This document shows, piece after piece, positions 47,970 through 56,740 of a stretch of 64,000 nt of DNA. How positions within the stretch are numbered: position 1 is the stretch's first letter; the number at the start of each line of letters is the position of its first letter. The stretch spans positions 117,525 to 181,524 of the forward strand of contig NZ_JAKNTA010000012.1 in assembly GCF_022288725.1 (NCBI RefSeq), given 5' to 3'. The translations under genes and the position numbers were made by a program. The notes beneath the pieces were generated by a model. It did no database searches. It was not told the DNA's origin and saw only the letters and a program-made list of their open reading frames with translations. Source of the DNA: Kitasatospora sp. A2-31 (GTDB lineage Bacteria > Actinomycetota > Actinomycetes > Streptomycetales > Streptomycetaceae).

Positions 47970-48851
47970 GTGACGAACGCGTACCGCTTCCTGCTCACCC
48001 CCCGCTGGCTGGGCGGCACCGCCCTGGCGCTGGCCGCCGCGACCGTCTGCCTCTGGCTCGGCACCTGGCAGCTCGGCCGCTTCCACGAGAAGGCGGCCGC
48101 CACCCGGCCCGAGCGCGCCCGCCCGGCCGTCGAAAGCGTCGCGCTGGACGCCCTTCTGACGGACCGCCAGCCCCTGGTTCGCACCGACACGGCCGGGCGC
48201 ACCGTGACCGCTACCGGCCGTTGGGACAACGCGCACCAACTGCTCGTGCCCAACCGCACCGTCGACGGCAGCCAGGGCTACTACGTCCTCACTCCGCTCC
48301 GCACCGACACCGGCCGCGCCGTGGCCGTGGTCCGCGGCTGGACGGCCGGCGCCCCCGGCTCCGCCGCCCCACCGCCGGACGCGCCGGACGGCCCGGTGAC
48401 GGTGACCGGGCGCCTCCACCCCCCGGAGAACAGCGGAAAGCACGGCGCGGTGGCCGGGGGCCTGCCCGCCGGCCAGCTCGGCACGATCAGCCCGGCGGCC
48501 CTGGTCAATCTGCTCCCCTACGCCCTCTACGACGGCTGGGTCGCCGCCGACGCCGCGCCGGCTGGCCTCACCCCGGTGGCCGCACTGCCCGCGCAGGCCG
48601 GCACCGGGCTGACCCTCAAGTCGTTCCAGAACCTCGGCTACACGGGCGAGTGGTTCGTCTTCGCCGGGTTCGTCCTCTTCATGTGGTGCCGCCTCGCCCG
48701 CCGCGAGGCCGAGGCCACGGCCGACCGCGACCTCGACCTCGGCCCGGACCAGGACCCGGCCCCGGCCTGGGGGGGGAGACGGACCGGACCGCGTCGCCGC
48801 CGCCGGATCCTAGAGTGGTCGGACGGCTACCGAGGGAGGAACAGGACATGA
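47970..48851 (+). CDS. SURF1-family protein
   Basis: An inner-membrane protein of 293 residues that helps assemble cytochrome oxidase in other organisms. One helix lies near the N-terminus (FLLTPRWLGGTALALAAATVCLWLGTWQL, ending in the GTWQLGR motif) and one near the C-terminus (WFVFAGFVLFMW), with a soluble domain between that contains GRWDNAHQLLVPNR and YVLTPL. The GTG at 47970 has GGGGGT upstream and begins the usual YRFLLTPRW start; a GTG at 47931 would add 13 residues. The Arg-rich C-terminal tail follows a G8 run near 48769, so its true end could be affected by an indel. Confidence 0.85.
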   Translation: MTNAYRFLLTPRWLGGTALALAAATVCLWLGTWQLGRFHEKAAATRPERARPAVESVALDALLTDRQPLVRTDTAGRTVTATGRWDNAHQLLVPNRTVDGSQGYYVLTPLRTDTGRAVAVVRGWTAGAPGSAAPPPDAPDGPVTVTGRLHPPENSGKHGAVAGGLPAGQLGTISPAALVNLLPYALYDGWVAADAAPAGLTPVAALPAQAGTGLTLKSFQNLGYTGEWFVFAGFVLFMWCRLARREAEATADRDLDLGPDQDPAPAWGGRRTGPRRRRRILEWSDGYRGRNRT

Positions 48852-49705
48852 CGACGGATCAGCCCGCCGCGCCGCGCGCCGAACTGGGCGTGATCGGCGG
48901 CTCCGGCCTGTACGCACTGCTGGAGGACGTGACCGAGGTGCGCGTCGACACCCCGTACGGGGCACCCAGCGACGCGCTGTTCATCGGCGGGGTGGCCGGC
49001 CGGCGGGTGGCGTTCCTGCCCCGGCACGGCCGGGGCCACGGGCTGCCGCCGCACCGGATCAACTACCGGGCCAACCTGTGGGCGCTGCACTCCCTGGGAG
49101 TGCGCCAGGTACTGGGGCCGTGCGCGGTGGGCGGTCTGCGTCCGGAGTACGGCCCCGGGACGCTGCTGGTGCCGGACCAGTTCGTCGACCGCACCTCCGG
49201 CCGGCCGCAGACCTTCTACGACGGCCTGCCACTGCCCGACGGCACCCTCCCGGAGGTGGTGCACGTGTCGATGGCCGACCCCTACTGCCCGGCCGGGCGG
49301 CGGGTGGCGGTCGAGGCCGCCCGCGCGGCCGGCTGGGAGGCGGTGGACGGCGGCACGCTGGTGGTGATCGAGGGCCCGCGCTTCTCCACCCGCGCCGAGT
49401 CCCGCTGGTTCGCCGCCGCCGGCTGGTCGGTGGTCGGCATGACCGGCCACCCGGAGGCCACGCTGGCCCGCGAACTCGGGCTCTGCTACACCTCCTTGAG
49501 CCTGGTCACCGACCTCGACGCGGGGGTGGAGAGCGGGGCCGGGGTCACCCACGCCGAGGTGCTGGAGGTCTTCGCCCGCAACGTCGACCGGCTGCGCACC
49601 GTCCTGTTCGCGGCCCTGGAGCACCTGCCGGCGACTCGCGACTGCACCTGCTCGCACACCCTGGACGGCGTCACGACGGGCCTGCCGGGCGTGCCCGGCG
49701 CCTGA
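48848..49705 (+). CDS. mtnP: S-methyl-5'-thioadenosine phosphorylase
   Basis: It splits methylthioadenosine with phosphate into adenine and methylthioribose 1-phosphate (methionine salvage). The 285-residue protein has the family start LGVIGGSGLYAL, the phosphate site LPRHGRGH with PPHRINYRAN, and IEGPRFSTRAESRWF. The base site region reads VVGMTGHPEATLARELGLCY. The ATG overlaps the SURF1-like stop by 4 nt and has GGAGG upstream. Some members prefer other purine nucleosides, so substrate preference is inferred. Confidence 0.9.
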   Translation: MTTDQPAAPRAELGVIGGSGLYALLEDVTEVRVDTPYGAPSDALFIGGVAGRRVAFLPRHGRGHGLPPHRINYRANLWALHSLGVRQVLGPCAVGGLRPEYGPGTLLVPDQFVDRTSGRPQTFYDGLPLPDGTLPEVVHVSMADPYCPAGRRVAVEAARAAGWEAVDGGTLVVIEGPRFSTRAESRWFAAAGWSVVGMTGHPEATLARELGLCYTSLSLVTDLDAGVESGAGVTHAEVLEVFARNVDRLRTVLFAALEHLPATRDCTCSHTLDGVTTGLPGVPGA

Positions 49706-50209
49706 CCGGGAAGGCGCCCGACCCGCACCGGCCGGCGTCCGGACCGCCTCGGCTCCTCGGTCAAGGGCGCCCGGCGGCTCCGCCGGCCGCCGCACGACGG
49801 AGCGGGCCACTCCTGGGCCGCTGACCTGCGCGCCTCGCCGGGGCGGGTCGGGCCCCGGCCTCCTTGTGCGCCTCCTGTGCTGCTCCTGTGGCGCTCTTCC
49901 GGCCTTTCCCCCAGCCCCTTGTTGCCGCCCGGCGCATCTGGCAGGCTCTGGCGCGACGCCTCCACGGGTGCCGCCGGGGCACCCCTGACCGAGGAGCCGA
50001 GAGGCGGTTGGGCGACAGCCGCACGCGTGGTGCACGACCGGCACCCTGCAAGGCTCCCCCGGACCCCGGCCCAGACTCCCCCGCCCCGCGCCGCGGCGGC
50101 GGGGCGTCCGCCCGGACTCGCCGCCCCGGCGAGTCCGGCGGATCTTACGGAACCCGAACGGGAGAGGGGCGCGCGCCCGCCGGGCCGCGCGGCCTCCTAT
50201 CCTCAGCGG
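49706..50209. other. Intergenic region, 504 bp, with strong hairpin before the response regulator
   Basis: No credible gene on either strand. A perfect 11-bp stem (CCGGACTCGCC / GGCGAGTCCGG) with a 5-nt loop lies at 50112-50138, about 70 bp before the response-regulator start. A -10-like TATCCT at 50198-50203 sits so close to the GTG that the regulator mRNA may be leaderless. Confidence 0.45.
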
Positions 50210-50947
50210 GTGACCGACACCTCCCGCATCCTGGTGGTCGACGACGACCCGACCGTGGCCGAAGTCGTGGCCGGCTACCTCACCCGCGCCGGACACCACG
50301 TCGACCGGGCCGCCGACGGGCCGCAGGGCCTCGCCCTCGCCCGGACCGCCCGCCCCGACCTGCTGGTACTCGACCTCATGCTGCCCGGCATGGACGGGCT
50401 GGAGGTGCTGCACCGGCTGCGGGCCACCGAGGGCGGCGCCGGGCTGCCGGTGGTGATGCTCACCGCCAAGGGTGACGAGGCCGACCGGATCCTCGGCCTG
50501 GAGCTGGGCGCCGACGACTACGTCACCAAACCGTTCAGCCCGCGCGAACTGGTGCTGCGGGTCCAGTCGGTGCTGCGCCGCTCCCGCGCCGGCGCCGCCG
50601 CCGCGCCGGTCGACGGCCCGGGGGGCGGTCGGCTCGCCTCCGGGGACATCACGCTCGACGCCCGGGCCCGCCGCGCCCACCGCGGTGAGCGCGAGCTCTC
50701 CCTCACCATGCGGGAGTTCGACCTCCTGGCGTTCCTGCTGCAGCACCCCGGCACGGTGTTCTCCCGGCAGGACCTGATGCAGCAGGTCTGGGGCTGGGAC
50801 TTCGGCGACCTCTCCACCGTCACGGTCCACGTCCGCCGGCTGCGGGAGAAGATCGAGGACGACCCGGCCGCGCCCAGGCTGATCAGCACCGTCTGGGGCG
50901 TCGGTTACCGCTACGACCCGGCCGGCCTGGGGGACGGCCGGGCATGA
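50210..50947 (+). CDS. OmpR/PhoB-family response regulator
   Basis: A 245-residue two-component regulator. The receiver domain (7-120) has the acidic pair in VVDDDP, the phosphorylated Asp in LVLDLMLPG, the switch Thr in MLTAKG and the Lys in YVTKPF. The winged-helix effector (about 140-238) includes LTMREFDLLAFLLQHPG and the VTVHVRRLREKIE recognition helix. The GTG at 50210 is the natural start; the upstream in-frame stretch is not family-like. It overlaps the kinase gene by 4 nt. Confidence 0.94.
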   Translation: MTDTSRILVVDDDPTVAEVVAGYLTRAGHHVDRAADGPQGLALARTARPDLLVLDLMLPGMDGLEVLHRLRATEGGAGLPVVMLTAKGDEADRILGLELGADDYVTKPFSPRELVLRVQSVLRRSRAGAAAAPVDGPGGGRLASGDITLDARARRAHRGERELSLTMREFDLLAFLLQHPGTVFSRQDLMQQVWGWDFGDLSTVTVHVRRLREKIEDDPAAPRLISTVWGVGYRYDPAGLGDGRA

Positions 50948-52089
50948 ACGACCTGCTGCTGATCGCCGTGTTCGCCGCCCTCGGCGCGGGCGGGGCGGGT
51001 CTCCTCGGCTGGCCCGCCGTCCGGCTGCTGCGCCGCCGTTCGGTCGCACTCTCGCTGTTCTGCGTCGCGGTGGTGACCGTGCTCGCGGTGACCTCCGGGA
51101 CGTTCGCGGTGGCGGAGGCGATGTTCCTCTCCCCGCACGACCTCGGGGTGGTGATCACCGTCCTGGGCATGGCCGCCGTGGTGTCGTTGGTCACCGCCGC
51201 CCTGCTCGGCCGCCAGGTGGTGGCCGGCAGCCGGGCGCTGGCCCTCGCCGCCCGCACCGTCGGCACGGACGCCGGGTTCACCGCCCCCGCCCACCCCCTC
51301 GGCGCCGAATTCGCCGACCTCAGCGCCGAGTTGGCTGCCACCAGTGCCAGGCTCGCCGAGTCCCGGGCCCGCGAGCAGGCACTCGACCGCTCCCGGCGCG
51401 AGCTGATCGCCTGGATCTCGCACGACCTGCGCACCCCGCTGGCGGGTATGCGCGCCATGGCGGAGGCGCTGGAGGACGGCGTCGCCGACGAGCCGGAGCG
51501 GTACCTGACGCGGATCCGCACCGAGGTCGAGCGGCTCACCGGGATGGTGGACGACCTGTTCGAGCTCTCCCGGATCCAGGCCGGCGCCCTCTCCCTCTCG
51601 CTCAGCCGCGTGTCCGTGTACGACCTGGTCGACGACGCCCTCGCCGGGGCCCATCCGCTGGCCCGCCGGCGCGGCGTCCGGCTGGAAAGCCACCGGGTGG
51701 CGTCCGAGCCGGTCGAGGTGGACAGCCGCGAGATCACCCGGGTGCTCGGCAACCTGCTGGTCAACGCGATCCGCGCGACCCCGGAGGACGGCCTGGTGAC
51801 GGTGGCCGCCCGGCGGGAGGCGGACGAGGTGGTGCTGTCCGTCACCGACGGCTGCGGCGGCATCCCCGAGCCGGACCTGGCCCGGGTCTTCGAGACCGGC
51901 TGGCGCGGCGCGACCGCCCGCACCCCGCGGCGCGACCCGGGCACGGCCGGGGAGGGCGGGGACAGCGGCGCCGGACTCGGCCTGGCCATCGTGCGCGGCA
52001 TCGTCGAGGCGCACGCCGGCCGGGCGCGCGTGCACAACGTCGCCGGGGGCTGCTGCTTCGAGATCGCCCTTCCGGCGCCCCGGAGCTGA
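50944..52089 (+). CDS. Sensor histidine kinase
   Basis: A 381-residue membrane kinase with two N-terminal helices (about 5-22 and 33-55) and a third near 66-90, almost no outer loop, then a HAMP-like linker. The H-box is LIAWISHDLRTPLAGMRAM and the catalytic ATPase domain has N-box VLGNLLVNAIRAT, G1 VTDGCGGIPEPD and G2 GAGLGLAIVRG. The lack of an outer sensor domain suggests sensing within the membrane or by a partner. It pairs with the response regulator just before it. The target is unknown. Confidence 0.93.
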   Translation: MNDLLLIAVFAALGAGGAGLLGWPAVRLLRRRSVALSLFCVAVVTVLAVTSGTFAVAEAMFLSPHDLGVVITVLGMAAVVSLVTAALLGRQVVAGSRALALAARTVGTDAGFTAPAHPLGAEFADLSAELAATSARLAESRAREQALDRSRRELIAWISHDLRTPLAGMRAMAEALEDGVADEPERYLTRIRTEVERLTGMVDDLFELSRIQAGALSLSLSRVSVYDLVDDALAGAHPLARRRGVRLESHRVASEPVEVDSREITRVLGNLLVNAIRATPEDGLVTVAARREADEVVLSVTDGCGGIPEPDLARVFETGWRGATARTPRRDPGTAGEGGDSGAGLGLAIVRGIVEAHAGRARVHNVAGGCCFEIALPAPRS

Positions 52090-52093
52090 ACGC

Positions 52094-52125
52094 GCCCCGG
52101 GCGTCCGGAACCGGACGCCCGGGGC
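52094..52125. terminator. Bidirectional terminator hairpin
   Basis: A perfect 14-bp stem (GCCCCGGGCGTCCG and its complement) with a 4-nt GAAC loop lies between the convergent kinase and hydrolase genes, 5 and 8 bp from their ends. Confidence 0.8.
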
Positions 52126-52132
52126 ACCGGGA

Positions 52133-52954
52133 TCAGGCGCCGATGAACTCGATCAGGTCGCGGGTGAAGGCGGCCTCGTAGGCGCCGACCAGGCCGTGCG
52201 GGGCGCCGGGGTAGACCTTCAGGACACCCTGGGAGAGCAGCTTCACGCTCTTCTCCGCCGAGGCGGCGATCGGCACGATCTGGTCGTCGTCGCCGTGCGC
52301 GACCAGGACCGGGATGTCGATCTTCTTGAGGTCCTCCGTGAAGTCGGTCGCCGAGAAGGCCGCGATGCAGTCCAGGGCGCCCTTCAGCCCGGCCTGCATG
52401 CCCTGGAGCCAGAACTCGCGGCGCTTGCCCTCGGAGACCTCCGCGCCCGCGCGGTTGAAGCCGAAGAAGGACTCGCTGAGGTCCCAGTAGAACTGCGACC
52501 GGTCGGCGGCGACGCCGGCCCGGATGCCGTCGAAGGCCTCGATCGGGGTGCCCTCGGGGTTGGCGTCGGTCCTCAGCATCAGCGGCGGGACGGCGCCGAG
52601 CAGGACGGCCTTGGCCACCCTGGCGCTGCCGTGACGGCCGAGGTAGCGGGCCCCCTCGCCACCGCCGGTGGAGTGGCCGACCAGGACGGCGTCGGTGAGG
52701 TCGAGCCGGTCCATCAGCTCGGCCAGGTCGTCCGCGTACTGGTCCATGTGGTTGCCGTCCCAGGTCTGGGTGGAACGGCCGTGTCCGCGGCGGTCGTGGG
52801 CGATGACCCGGTAGCCGGCCGAGGCGACGGCGACGGCGAGGCCGTCCCAGGCGTCGGCGTTCAGCGGCCAGCCGTGGGAGAGGACCACCGGACGGCCGGT
52901 GCCCCAGTCCTTGTAGTACTTCTGGGAGCCGTCGGCGAGGGTGATGTAGGGCAT
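52133..52954 (-). CDS. Alpha/beta hydrolase, non-heme chloroperoxidase/arylesterase type
   Basis: A 273-residue enzyme of the cofactor-free haloperoxidase/esterase group. It starts MPYITLADGSQKYYKDWG, has the oxyanion motif LSHGWPLNADAWD, DRRGHGRST, the nucleophile GHSTGGG, the acid in HGDDDQIVP and the His in PHGLVG. Such enzymes hydrolyse esters and can halogenate through peracids in vitro. GAAAGG precedes the ATG at 7 nt. It stands alone. Confidence 0.93.
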   Translation of the reverse strand: MPYITLADGSQKYYKDWGTGRPVVLSHGWPLNADAWDGLAVAVASAGYRVIAHDRRGHGRSTQTWDGNHMDQYADDLAELMDRLDLTDAVLVGHSTGGGEGARYLGRHGSARVAKAVLLGAVPPLMLRTDANPEGTPIEAFDGIRAGVAADRSQFYWDLSESFFGFNRAGAEVSEGKRREFWLQGMQAGLKGALDCIAAFSATDFTEDLKKIDIPVLVAHGDDDQIVPIAASAEKSVKLLSQGVLKVYPGAPHGLVGAYEAAFTRDLIEFIGA

Positions 52955-53079
52955 GGTGGGCCTTTCGAGTGGTGTTGAGCGGTGTCGGCCGCCGGGGTGG
53001 GTGCACGGCCCCGGACGGGACCGGCGTGGACGGGAGGTAGGAGGGGGTTCGCGGCGGCGGGCCGGCCGCCACGGGGCGG

Positions 53080-53787
53080 TCACAGCGTGCGCCGCACGCC
53101 CGCCTGGCGTTCCAGATCGCGCAGCTGGACCGCGAGATCGCCCACCACCGCGTGGTGGGCCGGACCGCTGCGGCCGATCGGCAACACCTGCTCGCCCCTC
53201 ATGTCCTCCAGCATCAAGGCGAACGCCGTGTAGAGCGCGACGGCGGCGAGCAGCAGCCCGAGGCCGCCGGAGAGCCGGCCGAGCCAGGCGGCGCCGGTCA
53301 GGTTGGCCACGGCGGCCACCCCGAAGCGGGGCACCGCGGTGCAGAGCACCAGCCAGAGCGCCCGCTTCCGGCCCGCGACCGCCGCCATCATCAGGGCGAA
53401 CGCGGCGAAGGTGGCGTTGAGGACACCGAGCACCTCGGTGCCTCCGGGCGGTTCCAGCACCAGGACGAGCGAGCTCGCCAGCCAGAGCCCGGAGAAACAG
53501 GCCATCAGGGTGGCCGCCAGGACGTCGCGGGCGCCGAGCGCGAAGACCGCCACGACCAGTTGCAGGACGAAGGCCGGCAGGACCGCCAGCCCGACCGCCC
53601 GGCGGCCGTCCTCGAAGACGCCCAGCTGGAAGCAGCCCACCATCACCGAGGCGATGCCGACCGTGTAGAAGCCGAGCGGCATCGGCGAGGCGATCGGACG
53701 CAGGTTGATCCGGGTCATCCCGCGCAGATCCGCCTCGAAGTGCCGTCCGCCCGAACCGCCCTTCCCCGGGCTGTCGTTGGTGGTCAT
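53080..53787 (-). CDS. GPR1/FUN34/YaaH-like membrane protein (acetate/succinate channel family)
   Basis: A 235-residue membrane protein with about six helices: it begins after RPIASPMPLGFYTVGIASVMVG, a variant of the NPxPLGL motif of this family, then LPAFVLQLVVAVFALGARD, LMACFSGLWLASSLVLVL, and others. The last 35 residues are cytosolic. Family members carry acetate or related acids. The key motif is altered (SPMPLGF), so substrate specificity is open. The start at 53787 has GGAG 8 nt upstream. Confidence 0.75.
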   Translation of the reverse strand: MTTNDSPGKGGSGGRHFEADLRGMTRINLRPIASPMPLGFYTVGIASVMVGCFQLGVFEDGRRAVGLAVLPAFVLQLVVAVFALGARDVLAATLMACFSGLWLASSLVLVLEPPGGTEVLGVLNATFAAFALMMAAVAGRKRALWLVLCTAVPRFGVAAVANLTGAAWLGRLSGGLGLLLAAVALYTAFALMLEDMRGEQVLPIGRSGPAHHAVVGDLAVQLRDLERQAGVRRTL

Positions 53788-54011
53788 GGTGTTCGCTCCG
53801 TCGAGGTGGCTGGGCTGGGTGGGACGGACGGAGGTGGAACGTTCCGGCCGCAGCACAGACGCTAGGCCGCCCGGCCCGGGGCCGGTGCTCCCGTGCTGCA
53901 CGCCGGCTTGCCCCGGAGGGAACTGCACAGCCGTCTCCGGGGGGAGGCCGGGCGGACACCGGTCCCCCGACCTCGCGATCTAGGACAGGATCTGACCCAG
54001 TTGCCTCCTAC

Positions 54012-54049
54012 TGTGGTTCCCGTCGACGGATGTGGTTCCCGTCGACGGA
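54012..54049. repeat. Perfect 19-bp tandem duplication upstream of the DinB-like gene
   Basis: TGTGGTTCCCGTCGACGGA occurs twice head to tail, ending 24 bp before the start codon. It lies in the promoter or leader of the gene and could be a doubled operator site or a recent duplication. Confidence 0.75.
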
Positions 54050-54073
54050 ACGACACCGACGGAGGAGAAATCC

Positions 54074-54640
54074 ATGAGCAGCACCGCGATCGAGAACACC
54101 CCTGCCACCACCCCGGCCGCCCCGGCCCCGGCCCCCACCGGCGAGCGCGCCGACCTGCTGGCCGCGCTGGCCAAGCACCGGCACTTCCTCCGCTTCACCA
54201 CCCGCGACCTGACCGACGAGCAGGCCGGGCGGCGGACCACCCCGAGCGAGCTGTGCGTGGGCGGGCTGATCAAGCACGTCGCCGCGATGGAGCGGGTGTG
54301 GGCGGACTTCATCCTGGAGGGCCCGTCGGCGATGCCCGACTTCACGGCCCTGACCGAGGCCGACCAGGCCGTCTGGGCCGGCCAGTTCCGGATGCTGCCC
54401 GGCGAGACCCTGGAAGGGATCCTGGCCGACTACGCGGCGGTCGCCCGCCGTACCGACGAGCTCGTCGCCGCCCTGCCCGACCTCGACGCCGCGCACCCGC
54501 TGCCGGCGGCCCCGTGGTTCACGGACACCCACTGGTCGGCCCGCCGGGTGCTGCTGCACATCATCGCCGAGACGTCCCAGCACGCCGGCCACGCCGACAT
54601 CATCCGGGAGGCCCTGGACGGCGCCAAGAGCATGGGCTGA
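54074..54640 (+). CDS. DinB/mycothiol-dependent-maleylpyruvate-isomerase-like protein
   Basis: A four-helix bundle protein of 188 residues. The metal-site histidines are in GGLIKHVAAMERVW and LLHIIAETSQHAGHADIIRE, the usual H...HxxxH layout. An N-terminal Ala/Pro stretch precedes the fold. Proteins of this group include thiol transferases that use mycothiol, and many without known function. GGAGGAG precedes the ATG. Confidence 0.88.
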   Translation: MSSTAIENTPATTPAAPAPAPTGERADLLAALAKHRHFLRFTTRDLTDEQAGRRTTPSELCVGGLIKHVAAMERVWADFILEGPSAMPDFTALTEADQAVWAGQFRMLPGETLEGILADYAAVARRTDELVAALPDLDAAHPLPAAPWFTDTHWSARRVLLHIIAETSQHAGHADIIREALDGAKSMG

Positions 54641-54665
54641 GCCGGTCCCGGCGGCCGGTAGCCGG

Positions 54666-55718
54666 TCAACGTCGTACGCCGCCGGCGGAGTCCACGGCAC
54701 CGGCGCCGGTCCGGGGCGCGGCCGGCTCAGGCCCCCCGGTCCGGAACCGGCGCCGGTACTCCGTCGGCGTCGTGTCGAGCTGCCGGCGGAACGCCCGGAC
54801 GAGGGTGTCGGTCGTGCCGAAGCCGCAGGCGGTGGCGATGCGTTCGAGCGTCTCGTCGGTCGACTCCAGGCGGTTCCGGGCCCGCTCGACGCGGGCCGAC
54901 TCGACGTAGGCGCTCGGCGTCGTCCCGAGCTCGGACTTGAAGATCCGGGTCAACTGCCGCTCGCCGACGTGGGCGTGGGAGGCGAGGTCGGCGACGCTCA
55001 GCGGGCCGGCCAGGTTGCGCGCGATGTGGAGACGGAGGTCCTCGATCCGCCGCGTCGTGGAGACGGGTTCGAGGGGCACGCTGAACTGGCTCTGCCCGCT
55101 CGGCCGTTTGAGGTACATCACCAACTGCCTGGCGACGCGCAGCGCGACGTCCTCCCCGAAGTCGTCGGCGACCAGGGCGAGCGACAGGTCGAGGCAGGCG
55201 CTGATGCCCGCACCCGTCCACACGTCGCCCTCGCGGATGAAGATCGGGTCGGCGTCGACCGTCACCGCCGGGAATTCGGCGGCGAGTTGCCGCGCGGTGG
55301 ACCAGTGGGTGGTCGCCCGCCTGCCGTCGAGCAGTCCGGCGGCGGCGAGGAGGTGCGCCCCGACGCAGACCGACGCGACCCGGCGGCTCCGCTCGGCGAG
55401 CGCCTTCACCCGGCCCACCACCGCCGGATCGGCCAGGGCGCGCACCCGGCGCCGGCTGTCGACCTCGACCGAGCCGGGCACCAGCAGGGTGTCGATGCTG
55501 CGGGCGGAGGCCTCCCGGAAGCTCAGGTCGGGGAGGATCCGCACGCCGGCGGAGGTCGTGACGGGATCCGTGGTCTCGGCGGCGAGGACGACCCGGTAGC
55601 CGGTCGCATCGTCCATCTCACGCTGCACGAGCGAGAACACCTCGGGCGGCCCGGTCACGTCCAGCAGGTCGACGCCCTCGAAGAGGACGATGACGACGAG
55701 TCGTTCCACGGTGCTCAT
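54666..55718 (-). CDS. AraC-family regulator with DJ-1/PfpI domain
   Basis: A 350-residue regulator of the GlxA type. Residues about 6-175 form the class I glutamine-amidotransferase-like sensor (VIVLFEGVDLLDVTGPPEVF; SVCVGAHLLAAAGLLDGRRATTHW, with Cys in the nucleophile-elbow position). Residues about 230-330 carry two AraC helix-turn-helix units (LSVADLASHAHVGERQLTRIFKSE and GFGTTDTLVRAFRRQ). The gene is divergent from the cysteine hydrolase gene and most likely controls it through the shared intergenic region. GGAGG precedes the ATG. Confidence 0.93.
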   Translation of the reverse strand: MSTVERLVVIVLFEGVDLLDVTGPPEVFSLVQREMDDATGYRVVLAAETTDPVTTSAGVRILPDLSFREASARSIDTLLVPGSVEVDSRRRVRALADPAVVGRVKALAERSRRVASVCVGAHLLAAAGLLDGRRATTHWSTARQLAAEFPAVTVDADPIFIREGDVWTGAGISACLDLSLALVADDFGEDVALRVARQLVMYLKRPSGQSQFSVPLEPVSTTRRIEDLRLHIARNLAGPLSVADLASHAHVGERQLTRIFKSELGTTPSAYVESARVERARNRLESTDETLERIATACGFGTTDTLVRAFRRQLDTTPTEYRRRFRTGGPEPAAPRTGAGAVDSAGGVRR

Positions 55719-55776
55719 GGGGCCTCCGCCCGGGTCGGCCACTGCGGCGCCGGCAGCCGCGGTACCGACAGCGCCG

Positions 55777-55813
55777 ATGTCGGTTTCTGCATGTTAGACG
55801 ACATTGCCGACAT
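55777..55813. promoter_or_regulatory. Inverted repeat in the divergent AraC/hydrolase promoter region
   Basis: Arms ATGTCGG and CCGACAT (7 bp, perfect) are 23 bp apart, in the only A/T-richer part of the 181-bp divergent region. It is a candidate site for the AraC-type regulator. Confidence 0.45.
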
Positions 55814-55899
55814 GCCGGAGCCGCCCCTAGCGTTTCGGAGGCGGCCCACCGCGGGTGCGCCGCCCCATCCCGACCACCACACCCCGAGGCGGTACTCCC

Positions 55900-56490
55900 A
55901 TGCCGACGACCACCCTGCGCGCCCTCAACGGCCTCGACGAGACGCCCCCGTCCCTCGCCGGCGCGACGCTGGTCCTGATCGACTACCAGAACACCTACAC
56001 CACCGGTGTGATGGAGCTGACCGGCTGGCAGGAGGCGATCGACGCCGCCGCCGCGCTGCTGGCCCGGGCCCGGGAGTCCGGCGCCCCGGTCATCCACGTC
56101 GTCAACGACGGCGGACCGGACACCCCGTACGACATCCGGGCCGAGATCGGCCGGATCCACCCCGCTGTGGCGCCGGTCGAGGGCGAGCCCGTCGTCGTCA
56201 AGCAGATCCCGGACGCCTTCGTCGGCACCGACCTGGGCGAGCGGATCGATGCGACCGGCCGCAAGGACGTCGTCGTCGCCGGCTTCATGACGCACATGTG
56301 CGTCACGTTCACCGCGGCCGGCGCGTTCCTGCGCGGCAACCGGCCGACCGTGGTCGCCGACGCCTGCGCGACCCGGCCGCTGCCCTCGGGCGGCGCGGAG
56401 GTCTCCGCCCGGGAGGTCCACCGCAGCGCGCTCGCGACCGTCGCCGACCTGTACGGGGTCGTCGTGGAGTCCGCGGCGTCGCTCGGCTGA
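55900..56490 (+). CDS. Isochorismatase-family cysteine hydrolase
   Basis: A 196-residue hydrolase. The catalytic Asp is in LVLIDYQNTY, the Lys in VVVKQIPDAF and the Cys nucleophile in GFMTHMCVTFTA, with a cis-peptide region before it. Members act on amides (nicotinamide, ureas) or vinyl ethers such as isochorismate. A Cys at the nucleophile position favours an amidase over an isochorismatase. It is 8 kb and several operons from the salicylate cluster, so a link is not supported. Divergent from the AraC-type regulator. Confidence 0.9.
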   Translation: MPTTTLRALNGLDETPPSLAGATLVLIDYQNTYTTGVMELTGWQEAIDAAAALLARARESGAPVIHVVNDGGPDTPYDIRAEIGRIHPAVAPVEGEPVVVKQIPDAFVGTDLGERIDATGRKDVVVAGFMTHMCVTFTAAGAFLRGNRPTVVADACATRPLPSGGAEVSAREVHRSALATVADLYGVVVESAASLG

Positions 56491-56740
56491 GCCCGGGGTT
56501 CCGCCGGGGCGCCCCCCGGTCGCGCGCCGCCGCGTCGGGGCCGGGGCTGACCGGGCGACAGGACCGCCGCGGGAGCCGACCGTGTGATGACGTGAACCTG
56601 CTCCAAGTGGAGCCCACGAGTGGTGGACCTCTCCCCACCGCCGCACGCTGGCCGGAGCCCGCCCGTGACCTCGCGGTGGGCCGGCGCAGCCGCGCGGCGC
56701 CGTCCCGTCGGGGCGGCCGGGAGCAGGGAGACGGAAGCAC

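Noticed and set aside
55900..56490. Isochorismatase as part of the salicylate pathway
   Set aside because: It has a Cys nucleophile typical of amidases, lies 8 kb away with its own AraC regulator, and the MbtI-type synthase needs no lyase or hydrolase.
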